Shown here piece after piece: positions 1 through 7,597 of a stretch of 14,377 bases of DNA. This DNA is from JAXDLK01 sp034666665 (GTDB taxonomy: Bacteria > Desulfobacterota > Binatia > JACPRU01): assembly GCA_034666665.1 (NCBI GenBank), contig JAXDLK010000368.1:1-14377 (forward strand), in the 5' to 3' direction. The stretch's first letter is position 1. The number at the start of each line of letters is the position of its first letter. The translations under genes were made by a program, and so were the position numbers. The notes beneath the pieces are model-generated. The model made no database searches and was not told the origin of the DNA. It was given only the letters and a program-made list of their open reading frames with translations.

Positions 1-952
1 GCATCTCGCGGAGCGCCAGGACCACGGCGCGGGCGAAGATCGACACGAAGCCGAGGCCGACACCGTGCGTCTTCTCGAAGCGCTCCTTGTAGCGGCGGCG
101 AAGGTCGATCACCGCCGACATGTCGATCTCGTTGAAGGTCGTCAGGATCGCCGCCGTGTGCTGCGCCTGCACGAGCCGTTCGGCGATCCGCCGGCGGAGC
201 AGAGTCATCGGCACGCGTTCGACGTCGCTCTCGGACGTCGAACGCGATGGCGCCGCGACCGGCGGGCGGTCCTCGGGCTGGGGAGAGACGGGTGCAGGCG
301 GCGGAGCGGCGGCCTCTGCCGGACGATCAGGGGGCTTGGCGGCGGCCGCCGGCGTCTCGCGAGGCGGGTCCTGGTTCTCGGAGCGTTCGAGATGCCGGAG
401 GACGTCTTCCTTGGTGATGCGACCCCCCTTGCCGGTTCCGCGGATCGCCCTCGGGTCGAGATCGTGCTCCTCGACGAGGCGGCGGACGGCGGGTGCCAGC
501 GCCACCGGCTCGGCAGCCGCATCGCCGCCGTGCGCCCCCTCTGCCGGCGCTTCACGGACCGGCTGATCGCTGACCGGCGGCGGATCCGCCGGCGGCTCGT
601 CCACCGGTGCCTCGCGTCGCGGCGGGTCCTTCGCGGGCGGCTCCTTGGTGCCCGGCTCGCGGACCGCCGCCTCCTTCGGCTTCGCCGCCTTGGCGGCGGC
701 CGAATCTCGGCCGTCTCCACCTTCCGTGATCCGCGCCACCACCGCGCCCACCTGTACGGTCGACCCTTGGGGCGCCACGATCTCGAGACGCCCCGCGGCC
801 GACGCGCCGATCTCCATCGCCGCCTTGTCGGTCTCGAGCTCCAGGATCGGCTCGTCGAGCTGGACGGCGTCGCCATCCTGCTTCAGCCACCGCGAGATCA
901 CCCCTTCGGCGATCGACTCACCGAGCGGCGGTATGCGGACCTCGACACTCAT
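1..952 (-). CDS. odhB: Dihydrolipoamide succinyltransferase, E2 of 2-oxoglutarate dehydrogenase (partial, C-terminus missing)
   Basis: This is the E2 core of the 2-oxoglutarate dehydrogenase complex, which passes the succinyl group from E1 via lipoyl-lysine to CoA in the TCA cycle. The first 317 codons are present. An N-terminal lipoyl domain (about residues 1-77) carries ETDKA with the lipoylated lysine at K43. An Ala/Pro-rich linker follows (about 78-150), then a peripheral subunit-binding domain (about 151-188, with RGTGKGGRITKEDVL), a second Pro/Ala linker, and the start of the acyltransferase domain from VERVPMT (about 244), including LTTFNEIDMS. The catalytic His/Asp motif lies beyond the window edge. 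The ATG at 952 follows a purine-rich GGAGGGGAGG stretch at a somewhat long spacing. The gene lies 43 nt after odhA on the same strand, so the two are almost certainly co-transcribed. TTFNEIDMS and pairing with odhA favour the succinyl over the pyruvate E2. Confidence 0.95.
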   Translation of the reverse strand, partial: MSVEVRIPPLGESIAEGVISRWLKQDGDAVQLDEPILELETDKAAMEIGASAAGRLEIVAPQGSTVQVGAVVARITEGGDGRDSAAAKAAKPKEAAVREPGTKEPPAKDPPRREAPVDEPPADPPPVSDQPVREAPAEGAHGGDAAAEPVALAPAVRRLVEEHDLDPRAIRGTGKGGRITKEDVLRHLERSENQDPPRETPAAAAKPPDRPAEAAAPPPAPVSPQPEDRPPVAAPSRSTSESDVERVPMTLLRRRIAERLVQAQHTAAILTTFNEIDMSAVIDLRRRYKERFEKTHGVGLGFVSIFARAVVLALREM

Positions 953-995
953 CCCCTCGCTGCCTCCCCTCCGCGGCGGCTCGAGCCTCGGGCGC

Positions 996-3761
996 TCACC
1001 CGGCTCTGCGCCTCTCGTCGTCCTTCATCGGTGCCGCGGCGGTTCGCGGACGCTTCAAGGCCTCGTCGAGGATCGCGGTCTCCTCGGCGAGGTGGATCTT
1101 GTAGTTTCCGGTGGCGGGACTCGCCGCCTCTTCGCGTCCGACGTAGCGAAGCCGCCGGCCGTCCTCGAGGAGCTCCTCGATCCGCGGCCGGACGAAGGTC
1201 CAGGCGCCCTGGTTCGCCGGCTCCTCCTGTACCCAGCAGACGTCCGCCGCGTGCGGGTAACGCTTGACCGCCGCGGCGATCTCCTCGGCGGGAAAGGGAT
1301 AGAGCTGCTCGACGCGGACGAGCGCGATCTCGTTCCGCTCGCGCTCCTCCCGACCCTTCTCGAGGCCGTAGTAGATCTTTCCCGAGCAGAGGAGGAGCCG
1401 CTGCACGCCGGCGGGGTCGAGCTCCGACACGTCGTCGATCACGGGCTGGAAGGACCCGTCGCTCAGCTCCGACAGCGCAGACACGGCGCGCGGGTGACGA
1501 AGCAGGCTCTTCGGGGACATCACCACCAGGGGCTTACGGAACGTGCGATGAATCTGGCGGCGGAGCGCGTGGAAGTACTGCGCAGGGGTGGTGCAGCTCA
1601 CCACCTGCAGGTTGTAGTCCGCCGAGAGCTGCAGGAACCGTTCGAGACGGGCGCTCGAGTGCTCCGGCCCCTGTCCCTCGTAGCCGTGAGGCAAGAGCAG
1701 GACGATCCCCGCCATGCGCTGCCATTTCGATTCGCCGCTGGAGATGAACTGGTCGATGATCACTTGCGCGCAGTTCGCGAAGTCACCGAACTGAGCTTCC
1801 CAGAGCACCAGTCGCCGCGGATCGGCGCTCGCCATCCCGTACTCGAACCCGAGCGCGCCGGCCTCGTTCAGCAGACTGTTGACGATCTCGAACTCGGCCT
1901 GCTCGGGCGCGAGGTGGTTCAGCGGCACGTGAGGAGCGCCGGTCTCGTTGTCGTAGAGGACGGCGTGCCGGTGACTGAAGGTCCCGCGCCCGGTGTCCTG
2001 GCCGGTCAGCCGTATCGGGACGCCCTCGAGGAGCAGCGTGCCGAAGGCGAGCGCCTCTGCATTCCCCCAGTCGATGCCCTCGCCGTGATCGACGGCATCG
2101 CGTCGGTCACCGATCAGCTTCGCCAGCCGCTTGTGCGGCGTGAAGCCTTCGGGGATTCGCGCCAGCGCGTCGGCGACCGCGCGCACCTTGTCGGCATCGA
2201 CGCGCGTGTCCGCGGACCAATCGTCACCCGCCCAGGTGAAACCCTTCCACAGCCCGCCGAGCGCGAACACTTGCTGGCGGGGCATGAAGTCCCGCGCGTA
2301 CCCGAGCGCGTCCTCGAGAAGCGAGCGGAACTCCTCCTTCATGTGCTTCACGTCCTCGTCGTCGACCACTCCTTCCTGTTTCAAGCGATCGGCATAGAGG
2401 GTCGTGACGGTCGGATGGCTCTGGATCTCGCGATAGAAGACGGGCTGCGTGAACGTCGGATCGTCGAGCTCGTTGTGACCGTGGCGGCGGTAGCACACGA
2501 GATCGATGAAGACGTCGACGCGGAAGGCCTGGCGGAAGGCCGTGGCGAGCCGCGCCGCCTGCACGGCCGATTCCGGGTCGTCGGCGTTCACGTGGAAGAC
2601 CGGCGACTGGATCACCTTGGCCAGGTCCGATGGATAGCGCGTGAAGAGGTACTCGCGGGTCGAGGTCGTGAAGCCGATCTGGTTGTTGACGATTACGTGG
2701 ATCGTGCCGCCGGTGGTGAAGCTCGCGAGCTCGGACATCGCGAGCGTCTCGTAGACGAGACCCTGTCCACAGAACGCGGCGTCGCCGTGCATCAGCACCG
2801 GCACCACGCGCCGCCGCTCGCGATCGTGCAGGGCGTTCTGCTTCGCGCGGACGATCCCTTCGACGACCGGGTCGATCGCCTCGAGATGGCTTGGATTCGA
2901 GGAAAGCGAGAGATGGATCTTCCGCCCGTCCCGCATACGCTCGTCGTGCGAGTACCCGAGGTGGTACTTCACGTCACCGTCGCCCTGGGTTCCCTTCGGC
3001 AGCGACGTGCCCTCGAACTCCGAGAGGATCATCTCGTAGGGCTTCTTCAGGATGTGGGCGAGGACGTTCAGCCGGCCGCGATGCGGCATGCCCATCACCA
3101 TCTCTTCGACGGTGAGGGCGGCACTCTCCTCGATGATCGTGGTGAGAAGCGGAATCAGCGCCTCTCCGCCCTCGAGCGAGAACCGCTTCTGGCCGACGTA
3201 CTTCGTCTGCAGGAACTGCTCGAAGCCCTCGGCACGGACGAGCTCCTCGAGAATGCGGATGCGATCCGCGGGCTCCAGCGCGGGCCGATTTCGTGCACGC
3301 TCCATCCGCTCGACCAGCCAGTCGCGCTGCGCCTTGTCGGGGATGTCGAAGAACTCGACGCCGAGCGTGCCGCAGTAGGTGTCGTTGAGCGCCATGAGGA
3401 GCTCGGAAAGCGTGGCCGCTTCGACGCCGCGGAACGGACTCGACTGCACCGTCCGGTCGAGGTCGGCCGCGCCGAGGCCGAATTCCTCGAGCTCGAGCAA
3501 CGGATGCGACCGGGGGCTGTGGCCGAGCGGGTCGAGGTCGGCAACGAAGTGGCCGAGCTCGCGATAGGAGTGCACGAGATCGTCGACCTGCAGCACCGGC
3601 GGGCCGCGGCGCCCGTCCACGGGCGCGCCGGCGCCGAGCTCGTAGCCGGCGAAGACGAGCCTCCAGGGCTCGTCCACCGACGCCGGATCCTCGCGATACC
3701 GGCGATAGAGCGCGTCGACGTACTCGGGGCTCGCGCGGGAGATCAGGTCGAAGTTGGTCAC
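996..3761 (-). CDS. odhA: 2-oxoglutarate dehydrogenase E1 component
   Basis: This thiamine-diphosphate enzyme decarboxylates 2-oxoglutarate and succinylates the lipoyl group of E2. The 921-residue length is normal for the family. The N-terminus (PEYVDALYRRYREDPASVD, about 12-30) matches the E1o leader that contacts the rest of the complex. MGMPHRGRLNVLAHI (about 223-237) is a family signature. The diphosphate/Mg motif runs from GDAAFCGQG (326-334) to NNQIGFTT (359-366). The transketolase-like C-terminal half includes LLPHGYEGQGPEHSSARLER and ends with GNYKIHLAEE. The start is GTG at 3761; no ATG occurs in frame between it and the upstream in-frame stop at 3816-3818, and homology begins right there. 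No Shine-Dalgarno sequence is visible, and a strong hairpin sits 16 nt upstream of the start. It is followed at once by odhB; no E3 gene is in the window. Confidence 0.97.
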   Translation of the reverse strand: MTNFDLISRASPEYVDALYRRYREDPASVDEPWRLVFAGYELGAGAPVDGRRGPPVLQVDDLVHSYRELGHFVADLDPLGHSPRSHPLLELEEFGLGAADLDRTVQSSPFRGVEAATLSELLMALNDTYCGTLGVEFFDIPDKAQRDWLVERMERARNRPALEPADRIRILEELVRAEGFEQFLQTKYVGQKRFSLEGGEALIPLLTTIIEESAALTVEEMVMGMPHRGRLNVLAHILKKPYEMILSEFEGTSLPKGTQGDGDVKYHLGYSHDERMRDGRKIHLSLSSNPSHLEAIDPVVEGIVRAKQNALHDRERRRVVPVLMHGDAAFCGQGLVYETLAMSELASFTTGGTIHVIVNNQIGFTTSTREYLFTRYPSDLAKVIQSPVFHVNADDPESAVQAARLATAFRQAFRVDVFIDLVCYRRHGHNELDDPTFTQPVFYREIQSHPTVTTLYADRLKQEGVVDDEDVKHMKEEFRSLLEDALGYARDFMPRQQVFALGGLWKGFTWAGDDWSADTRVDADKVRAVADALARIPEGFTPHKRLAKLIGDRRDAVDHGEGIDWGNAEALAFGTLLLEGVPIRLTGQDTGRGTFSHRHAVLYDNETGAPHVPLNHLAPEQAEFEIVNSLLNEAGALGFEYGMASADPRRLVLWEAQFGDFANCAQVIIDQFISSGESKWQRMAGIVLLLPHGYEGQGPEHSSARLERFLQLSADYNLQVVSCTTPAQYFHALRRQIHRTFRKPLVVMSPKSLLRHPRAVSALSELSDGSFQPVIDDVSELDPAGVQRLLLCSGKIYYGLEKGREERERNEIALVRVEQLYPFPAEEIAAAVKRYPHAADVCWVQEEPANQGAWTFVRPRIEELLEDGRRLRYVGREEAASPATGNYKIHLAEETAILDEALKRPRTAAAPMKDDERRRAG

Positions 3762-3777
3762 GGCGAAGGTCGGGTGG

Positions 3778-3794
3778 GGGGGCGCAGCGCCCCC
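3778..3794 (-). other. G/C hairpin just upstream of the odhA start codon
   Basis: A 7-bp all-G/C stem (3778-3784 with 3788-3794) closes a 3-nt loop. In the odhA transcript it would end 16 nt before the GTG start, where a ribosome-binding site would be expected, and no Shine-Dalgarno sequence is present. No T-tract follows, so it is not a canonical intrinsic terminator. A role in translation or mRNA stability is only inference. Confidence 0.45.
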
Positions 3795-3818
3795 GAAGTC
3801 ATCGAGGCCCTTCGTTCA

Positions 3819-3847
3819 GGGATAAGGGGCAAACCCGGTGAAGGCAA
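3819..3847 (-). promoter_or_regulatory. Candidate promoter for odhA-odhB
   Basis: On the minus strand TTGCCT (3842-3847) is followed after 17 nt by TATCCC (3819-3824). The -35 box matches the sigma-70 consensus at 4 of 6 positions and the -10 box at 3 of 6. It would give a leader of about 50 nt containing the G/C hairpin. This is the best candidate in the 184-nt gap between lapAB and odhA, but it is weak and could be chance. Confidence 0.25.
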
Positions 3848-3905
3848 GCGACCCCGGGACCGGATCGTGGATGGAGCTCACCCGGGCAGGACGCGAGTCG
3901 GGTCT

Positions 3906-3944
3906 CTCGCCGCCGGGGCGATCGGCGAAATCACGCCCTACCGC
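3906..3944 (-). repeat. Short stop-codon-proximal repeat, copy 1
   Basis: On the minus strand this 39-nt element starts with GCGGTAGGGCGT and ends with CCGGCGGCGAG, around a 16-nt variable middle. It begins 1 nt after the lapAB stop codon. The second copy (12981-13012) has the same two ends and begins 2 nt after the pilU stop codon. Inside copy 1, GGGCG and CGCCC can pair as a small stem. It may act as a 3'-end or terminator element, or be a dispersed repeat of the genome. Confidence 0.55.
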
Positions 3945-3945
3945 T

Positions 3946-5238
3946 TCAGGCGGCGACGTCCGCGACGGGCCGCAGCGTGTCCCAGGCGCCACAGTCCGCG
4001 CACCGCGCGGTCCACTCGGTCGCATGATGGCCGCAAGAGCGGCAGTGGTACGGCCGACGCATCGCCGCTTCGCGGTCGAGCGCACGTCCGAGGGCCTCGA
4101 GAGCGAGGTCGGTGCTGCCGCGGATCCGGTGGATGTCGGCCTGGAGCACGTGGAACTCGCGGAGCCGTTCGATGTCGGGCGTCGGGTTCGCGAGCTCCGC
4201 CGCCGCCTCGTCGGTCTTGCCGAGAGAGAGAAGCCACCGGGCGTATCGCAGTCGGAGGATCGGCGTGTCCGCGCGCCGGCGGAGTCGTCGGTAGAAGGCG
4301 AGCACCTTCTCGGCACGGCCGAGGTCGCGGTAGACCGCCTCGATGCGCGAGAGCAACAGGGGCTCCGGCCGCAGCCGGGCAGCCCGCGTCCAGACGAGGC
4401 CCGCGTCCCGGTGCTGCCCCTGCGCCCGCAGGCGGTCGCCGAGCGCCACCACCGCCGGCAGGAAGTGAGGGCTCTCCGCGACCAGCGCGCGCAGCTCTCG
4501 GGTGACGGCGCCGTCGCCTTCGGCGACCAGGGCCTGCTCGTAGCGGAGCCCCTGAAGGCGCGCCTGCTCGGCGACCGCCTGATCGGGATGGCTCGAGAGC
4601 GGCAGCAACGTGCGCTCGGTTCTGATCGCGTCGCTCCAGCGACCCTCGGCGACGTAGGCGTCGCGCAGCTCGGCGAGAAGGCGAGGGCTCTTGGGCTCGA
4701 GCGCGAGCGCCTGCTCGAGCGCCACGGCGGCGGCTCCGGAGTGCCCGAGCCGCCGCTCCGCGCGTGCGAGCAGCCAGAGCAGGCGAGGGTTCTCGGGGTC
4801 CTTCGCCCGCGTGCGCTCGAGGAGGTCCCGCGCTTCGCGGGCACGGCCGCTGTCGACGTCGGTCTCGGCGAGCGCGAGCGCGGCCTCGACTTCCTTCGGT
4901 GCGGCCCGCCGGAGCACCGAGCGTGCTTGCTCGGGCGCGCCCTGCCACTGGAGCTTTCGGCCGGTGTCGATGGTCGCGCGCTTCCGCTCGGCTCGCTGCT
5001 CGCTCCGCCGCCGTCGAACGTCCCGCAACGTCCATTGCGTCTCCCGCACGAGCGCGAGCAGGAAGATGGCGACCGCCCCGGCGAGGAACGAGATCAGCAC
5101 CAGCATCGGCAGCGGCAGCTTGTAGGTTCGCGCGCCGCTGAATCGGAACTCGACCACTCCGGGGTTCAGGTAGAACACGTAGCCGAAGCCGATGAGCAGG
5201 GCGCCGGCGACCAGGAACATGAGGAACCGCTTGAGCAT
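3946..5238 (-). CDS. LapA-LapB fusion-like protein: two membrane helices, TPR array and C-terminal zinc ribbon
   Basis: The 430-residue protein has two hydrophobic helices (about 4-23 and 42-65) joined by a short loop (LNPGVVEFRFSGARTYKLPLP), the layout of LapA/YciS (DUF1049). A basic segment (75-90) then leads into TPR-like helical repeats (about 95-390). The C-terminus is a rubredoxin-like metal site with Cys 399, 402, 413 and 416 (CxxC, 10 residues, CxxC), as in LapB/YciM. In enterobacteria separate LapA and LapB proteins bind each other and control FtsH proteolysis of LpxC, setting the rate of lipopolysaccharide synthesis. Here both parts are on one chain, with the TPRs predicted cytoplasmic. 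It lies 39 nt after rsfS on the same strand. No Shine-Dalgarno sequence is seen before the ATG. Domain calls are from reading motifs; the function is inferred from the family. Confidence 0.85.
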   Translation of the reverse strand: MLKRFLMFLVAGALLIGFGYVFYLNPGVVEFRFSGARTYKLPLPMLVLISFLAGAVAIFLLALVRETQWTLRDVRRRRSEQRAERKRATIDTGRKLQWQGAPEQARSVLRRAAPKEVEAALALAETDVDSGRAREARDLLERTRAKDPENPRLLWLLARAERRLGHSGAAAVALEQALALEPKSPRLLAELRDAYVAEGRWSDAIRTERTLLPLSSHPDQAVAEQARLQGLRYEQALVAEGDGAVTRELRALVAESPHFLPAVVALGDRLRAQGQHRDAGLVWTRAARLRPEPLLLSRIEAVYRDLGRAEKVLAFYRRLRRRADTPILRLRYARWLLSLGKTDEAAAELANPTPDIERLREFHVLQADIHRIRGSTDLALEALGRALDREAAMRRPYHCRSCGHHATEWTARCADCGAWDTLRPVADVAA

Positions 5239-5277
5239 GGCGGATTCGGGGGCGGCGTGGCGGACGCGAGCTGCTCG

Positions 5278-5676
5278 CTACCCTTCGGTGCCGGTGACGA
5301 ACGCGCGCGCCTGCGTGAGGTACGGCTCGGGGAGCTCAACCCGCGGCGCCTTCATCCACAGCCCTTCGAGATCGTAGAAGTCCCGGATCGGCTGGTAGAA
5401 GACGTGCACGACGACGTCGGCGTAATCCATCAGCACCCACTGTCCGCGCGAATAGCCTTCGATCGACAGCGGCCGGATCGAATGCTCGCCGAGGCTCTGC
5501 TCGAGGTGTTGCGTGATCGCCTGCACCTGCGTGTCCGATCGGCCCGTGCAGATCAGGAAGTAGTCCGCGACGGAGGTGAGCTTGCCGACGTCGAGGAGGA
5601 CGAGATCGTAGGCTTTCTTGTCGAGGGCGTACCGGGTGCAGAGGAGCGCTTTGTCCCAGCCGGACGAGTCCTTCAA
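5278..5676 (-). CDS. rsfS: Ribosome silencing factor RsfS
   Basis: RsfS binds ribosomal protein L14 on the large subunit and blocks joining to the small subunit when nutrients are short. The 132 residues are full length for the family. Signature stretches are DYFLICTGRSDTQVQAI (about 38-54), GQWVLMDYADVVVHVF (78-93) and RDFYDLEGLWMKAP (98-111). The start chosen is TTG at 5676: its TTGA overlaps the nadD stop by 4 nt and an AAGGGGGA ribosome-binding site lies at the right distance upstream. The frame stays open up to 5991, but that part lies within nadD and has no RsfS similarity. It follows nadD, the usual neighbour in many bacteria. Confidence 0.95.
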   Translation of the reverse strand: MKDSSGWDKALLCTRYALDKKAYDLVLLDVGKLTSVADYFLICTGRSDTQVQAITQHLEQSLGEHSIRPLSIEGYSRGQWVLMDYADVVVHVFYQPIRDFYDLEGLWMKAPRVELPEPYLTQARAFVTGTEG

Positions 5677-6338
5677 GCTCGGTCGTCCCCCTTGGCGTAG
5701 AGCTCGCGATCGATCACGAAGCGCTCGACGGAAGGTGGGAGCAGATAGCGTACGGAGCGTCCCCGTCGAATGGCGGCACGAAGGGAGGTCGCCGAGACGT
5801 CGATGCCGGTGATCGTCTGAAAGCGCAGGGCTCCGCCGCTCTCGTGTCGGTAACTTCCCGTGCCCGGAACGTAACAAAAGGATTTCCGAGCGGCAACGGG
5901 GAGATGGTCGATCGCGTGATCCACCGTGGCCGGCGGTCGATCCGTCACCACCACCGTCGCGAGCTCGAAGATGCGCTCGCAGTCGCGCCACGTGTGCATC
6001 TCGCGAAACGCGTCCATGCCGACGATGAAGTGGAGCTCGGCGTCCGGCTCGCGCCGCCGGAGCTCGCCCAAGGTGTCGACCGAGTAGGACGTGCCGCCGC
6101 GCTCGATCTCGATCGCGGACGCGATGAACGATGGGTTGTCGGAGATCGCGAGCTCGACCATCCGCAGGCGGAGCGCGCCGTCCGTCAGCGGCCGGTCCTG
6201 CTTGTGGGGCGGGTGTGCCGCCGGCACGAAGAGCACGCTCTCGAGCGCCTGCGCCTCGCGTACCTCCTCGGCGCTTCTCAAGTGGCCGACGTGGATGGGA
6301 TCGAAGGAGCCGCCGAGCACGCCCAGTCGGCGGCTCAC
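5673..6338 (-). CDS. nadD: Nicotinate-nucleotide adenylyltransferase
   Basis: NadD transfers AMP from ATP to nicotinate mononucleotide, giving deamido-NAD in the cytoplasmic NAD pathway. The 221-residue protein opens with the nucleotidyltransferase motif GGSFDPIHVGH (about 9-19, HxGH at 16-19). RGGTSYSVDTL, FIVGMDAF and the C-terminal VSATSLRAAIR (the ISxTxxR equivalent) are family hallmarks. The start is GTG at 6338, overlapping the proA stop as GTGA; the motif begins only eight residues later, so no later start is possible. Its own stop overlaps the rsfS start. Both junctions imply coupled translation. Confidence 0.96.
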   Translation of the reverse strand: MSRRLGVLGGSFDPIHVGHLRSAEEVREAQALESVLFVPAAHPPHKQDRPLTDGALRLRMVELAISDNPSFIASAIEIERGGTSYSVDTLGELRRREPDAELHFIVGMDAFREMHTWRDCERIFELATVVVTDRPPATVDHAIDHLPVAARKSFCYVPGTGSYRHESGGALRFQTITGIDVSATSLRAAIRRGRSVRYLLPPSVERFVIDRELYAKGDDRA

Positions 6339-7597
6339 TCGCGCACCTGGCCGGAGCCGTGCACGACGTACTTGTAGGTGGTGAGCTCCGGGAGGCCCAT
6401 CGGTCCTCGCGCGTGCAACCGGTTCGTCGAGATGCCGATCTCCGCTCCGAAGCCGAACTCGAATCCGTCGGTGAATCGCGTGGAGGCGTTCGCGAGCACG
6501 ACGGCGGAGTCGACGGTCGCGAGGAAGCGCTGTGCCGCCGAGTAATCCTCGGTGACGATCGCGTCCGAGAGGCCGGACCCGAAGCGGTGGATGAACTCGA
6601 GCGCCTCGTCGAGCGAGCCGACGATCTTCACCGAGAGGATCTTGTCGAGGTACTCGGTCGCCCAATCCTGTTCCGTCGCGGGCGTGACCGACGGGGCGAT
6701 CGCTCGCGTCTCCTCGCAGCCGCGGACCTCGACGCCGGCGCGCTCGAGCAGCGGCACGAGCCGCGAAAGCAGGTCGCGGGCGCGGTCGCGGTGCACGAGC
6801 AGGTTCTCCATCGCGTTGCAGACGCCGGGCCGCTGTACCTTCGCGTTCATGCAGATTCGCTCCGCTCGGTCGAGGTCGGCGGCACGGTCGACGTAGATCT
6901 GGCAGATCCCGGCAAGGTGCTGGATCACCGGGATCGTCGATTCCTCCGTGACCGCGCGGACGAGCGACTCGCCGCCCCGGGGGATCAGCACGCTGACGAG
7001 CTCCCTCTGGCGAAGGAGAGCGCGCGTCGCGGCCCGGTCCGCGGTGCGGATCGGGCTCACGGCGTCGCCGGGCAAGCCGTTCGCCACCAGCGCGTCGATG
7101 AAGGCGTCGGCGATCGCCTGGTTCGTGTGCAAGGCCTCGGAGCCGCCCTTCAGCACGACCGCGTTCCCCGACTTCACGCAGAGCGCGGCGGCGTCCGCTG
7201 TCACGTTCGGCCGGGATTCGTAGATGATGCCGATGACGCCGAGCGGAATGCGCACTTGCCGGATCTCGAGACCGTTCGGCCGCGTCCACCCGCGGATCAC
7301 CTCGCCGATGGGATCGGGCAGCGCGACGATCTCCTCGACGCCGGCGGCCATCGCCTCGATGCGCGTCCGGTCGAGCGTCAGACGGTCGCGGAAGGCCGGA
7401 GTGAGATCACCCGCCTCGTCGAGATCGCGGCGGTTCGCTTCGAGAAGCCGGGGCGTGCTCGCGCGCAGCCGCGCCGCGGCCGCCGCGAGCGCCGCGTTCT
7501 TCCGGCTCGTGCTCGCTTGAGCGAGCTGGCGAGAGGCGGCGCGCGCGGCGCGGCAGAGCTCGCGAACGGCGTCTTCGATCGACAGCGGAGCGTTCAC
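6335..7597 (-). CDS. proA: Gamma-glutamyl phosphate reductase
   Basis: ProA reduces gamma-glutamyl phosphate to glutamate semialdehyde with NADPH, the second step of proline synthesis. The 420 residues match the family length. IPLGVIGIIYESRPNVTADA (about 117-136) and LKGGSEALHTN (149-159) form the dinucleotide-binding region of the aldehyde dehydrogenase fold. The catalytic cysteine is C260 in KVQRPGVCNAMENLLVH. HRFGSGLSDAIVTED and NASTRFTDGFEFGFGAEIGIST complete the active-site region. The start is GTG at 7597, overlapping the proB stop as GTGA. It follows proB directly, so the unstable intermediate is made and used by co-expressed partners. Confidence 0.97.
   Translation of the reverse strand: MNAPLSIEDAVRELCRAARAASRQLAQASTSRKNAALAAAAARLRASTPRLLEANRRDLDEAGDLTPAFRDRLTLDRTRIEAMAAGVEEIVALPDPIGEVIRGWTRPNGLEIRQVRIPLGVIGIIYESRPNVTADAAALCVKSGNAVVLKGGSEALHTNQAIADAFIDALVANGLPGDAVSPIRTADRAATRALLRQRELVSVLIPRGGESLVRAVTEESTIPVIQHLAGICQIYVDRAADLDRAERICMNAKVQRPGVCNAMENLLVHRDRARDLLSRLVPLLERAGVEVRGCEETRAIAPSVTPATEQDWATEYLDKILSVKIVGSLDEALEFIHRFGSGLSDAIVTEDYSAAQRFLATVDSAVVLANASTRFTDGFEFGFGAEIGISTNRLHARGPMGLPELTTYKYVVHGSGQVRE

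Noticed and set aside
645..4505. A 1286-codon open frame on the plus strand
   Set aside because: It lies antisense to odhB, odhA and lapAB, which have clear family motifs. Long antisense frames are expected in GC-rich coding DNA, and its translation is Arg/Leu/Glu-rich without any recognisable domain.
5677..5991. An upstream extension of the rsfS frame to 237 residues
   Set aside because: The added part lies wholly within nadD and does not resemble RsfS; the TTG at 5676 has a ribosome-binding site and an overlap with the nadD stop.
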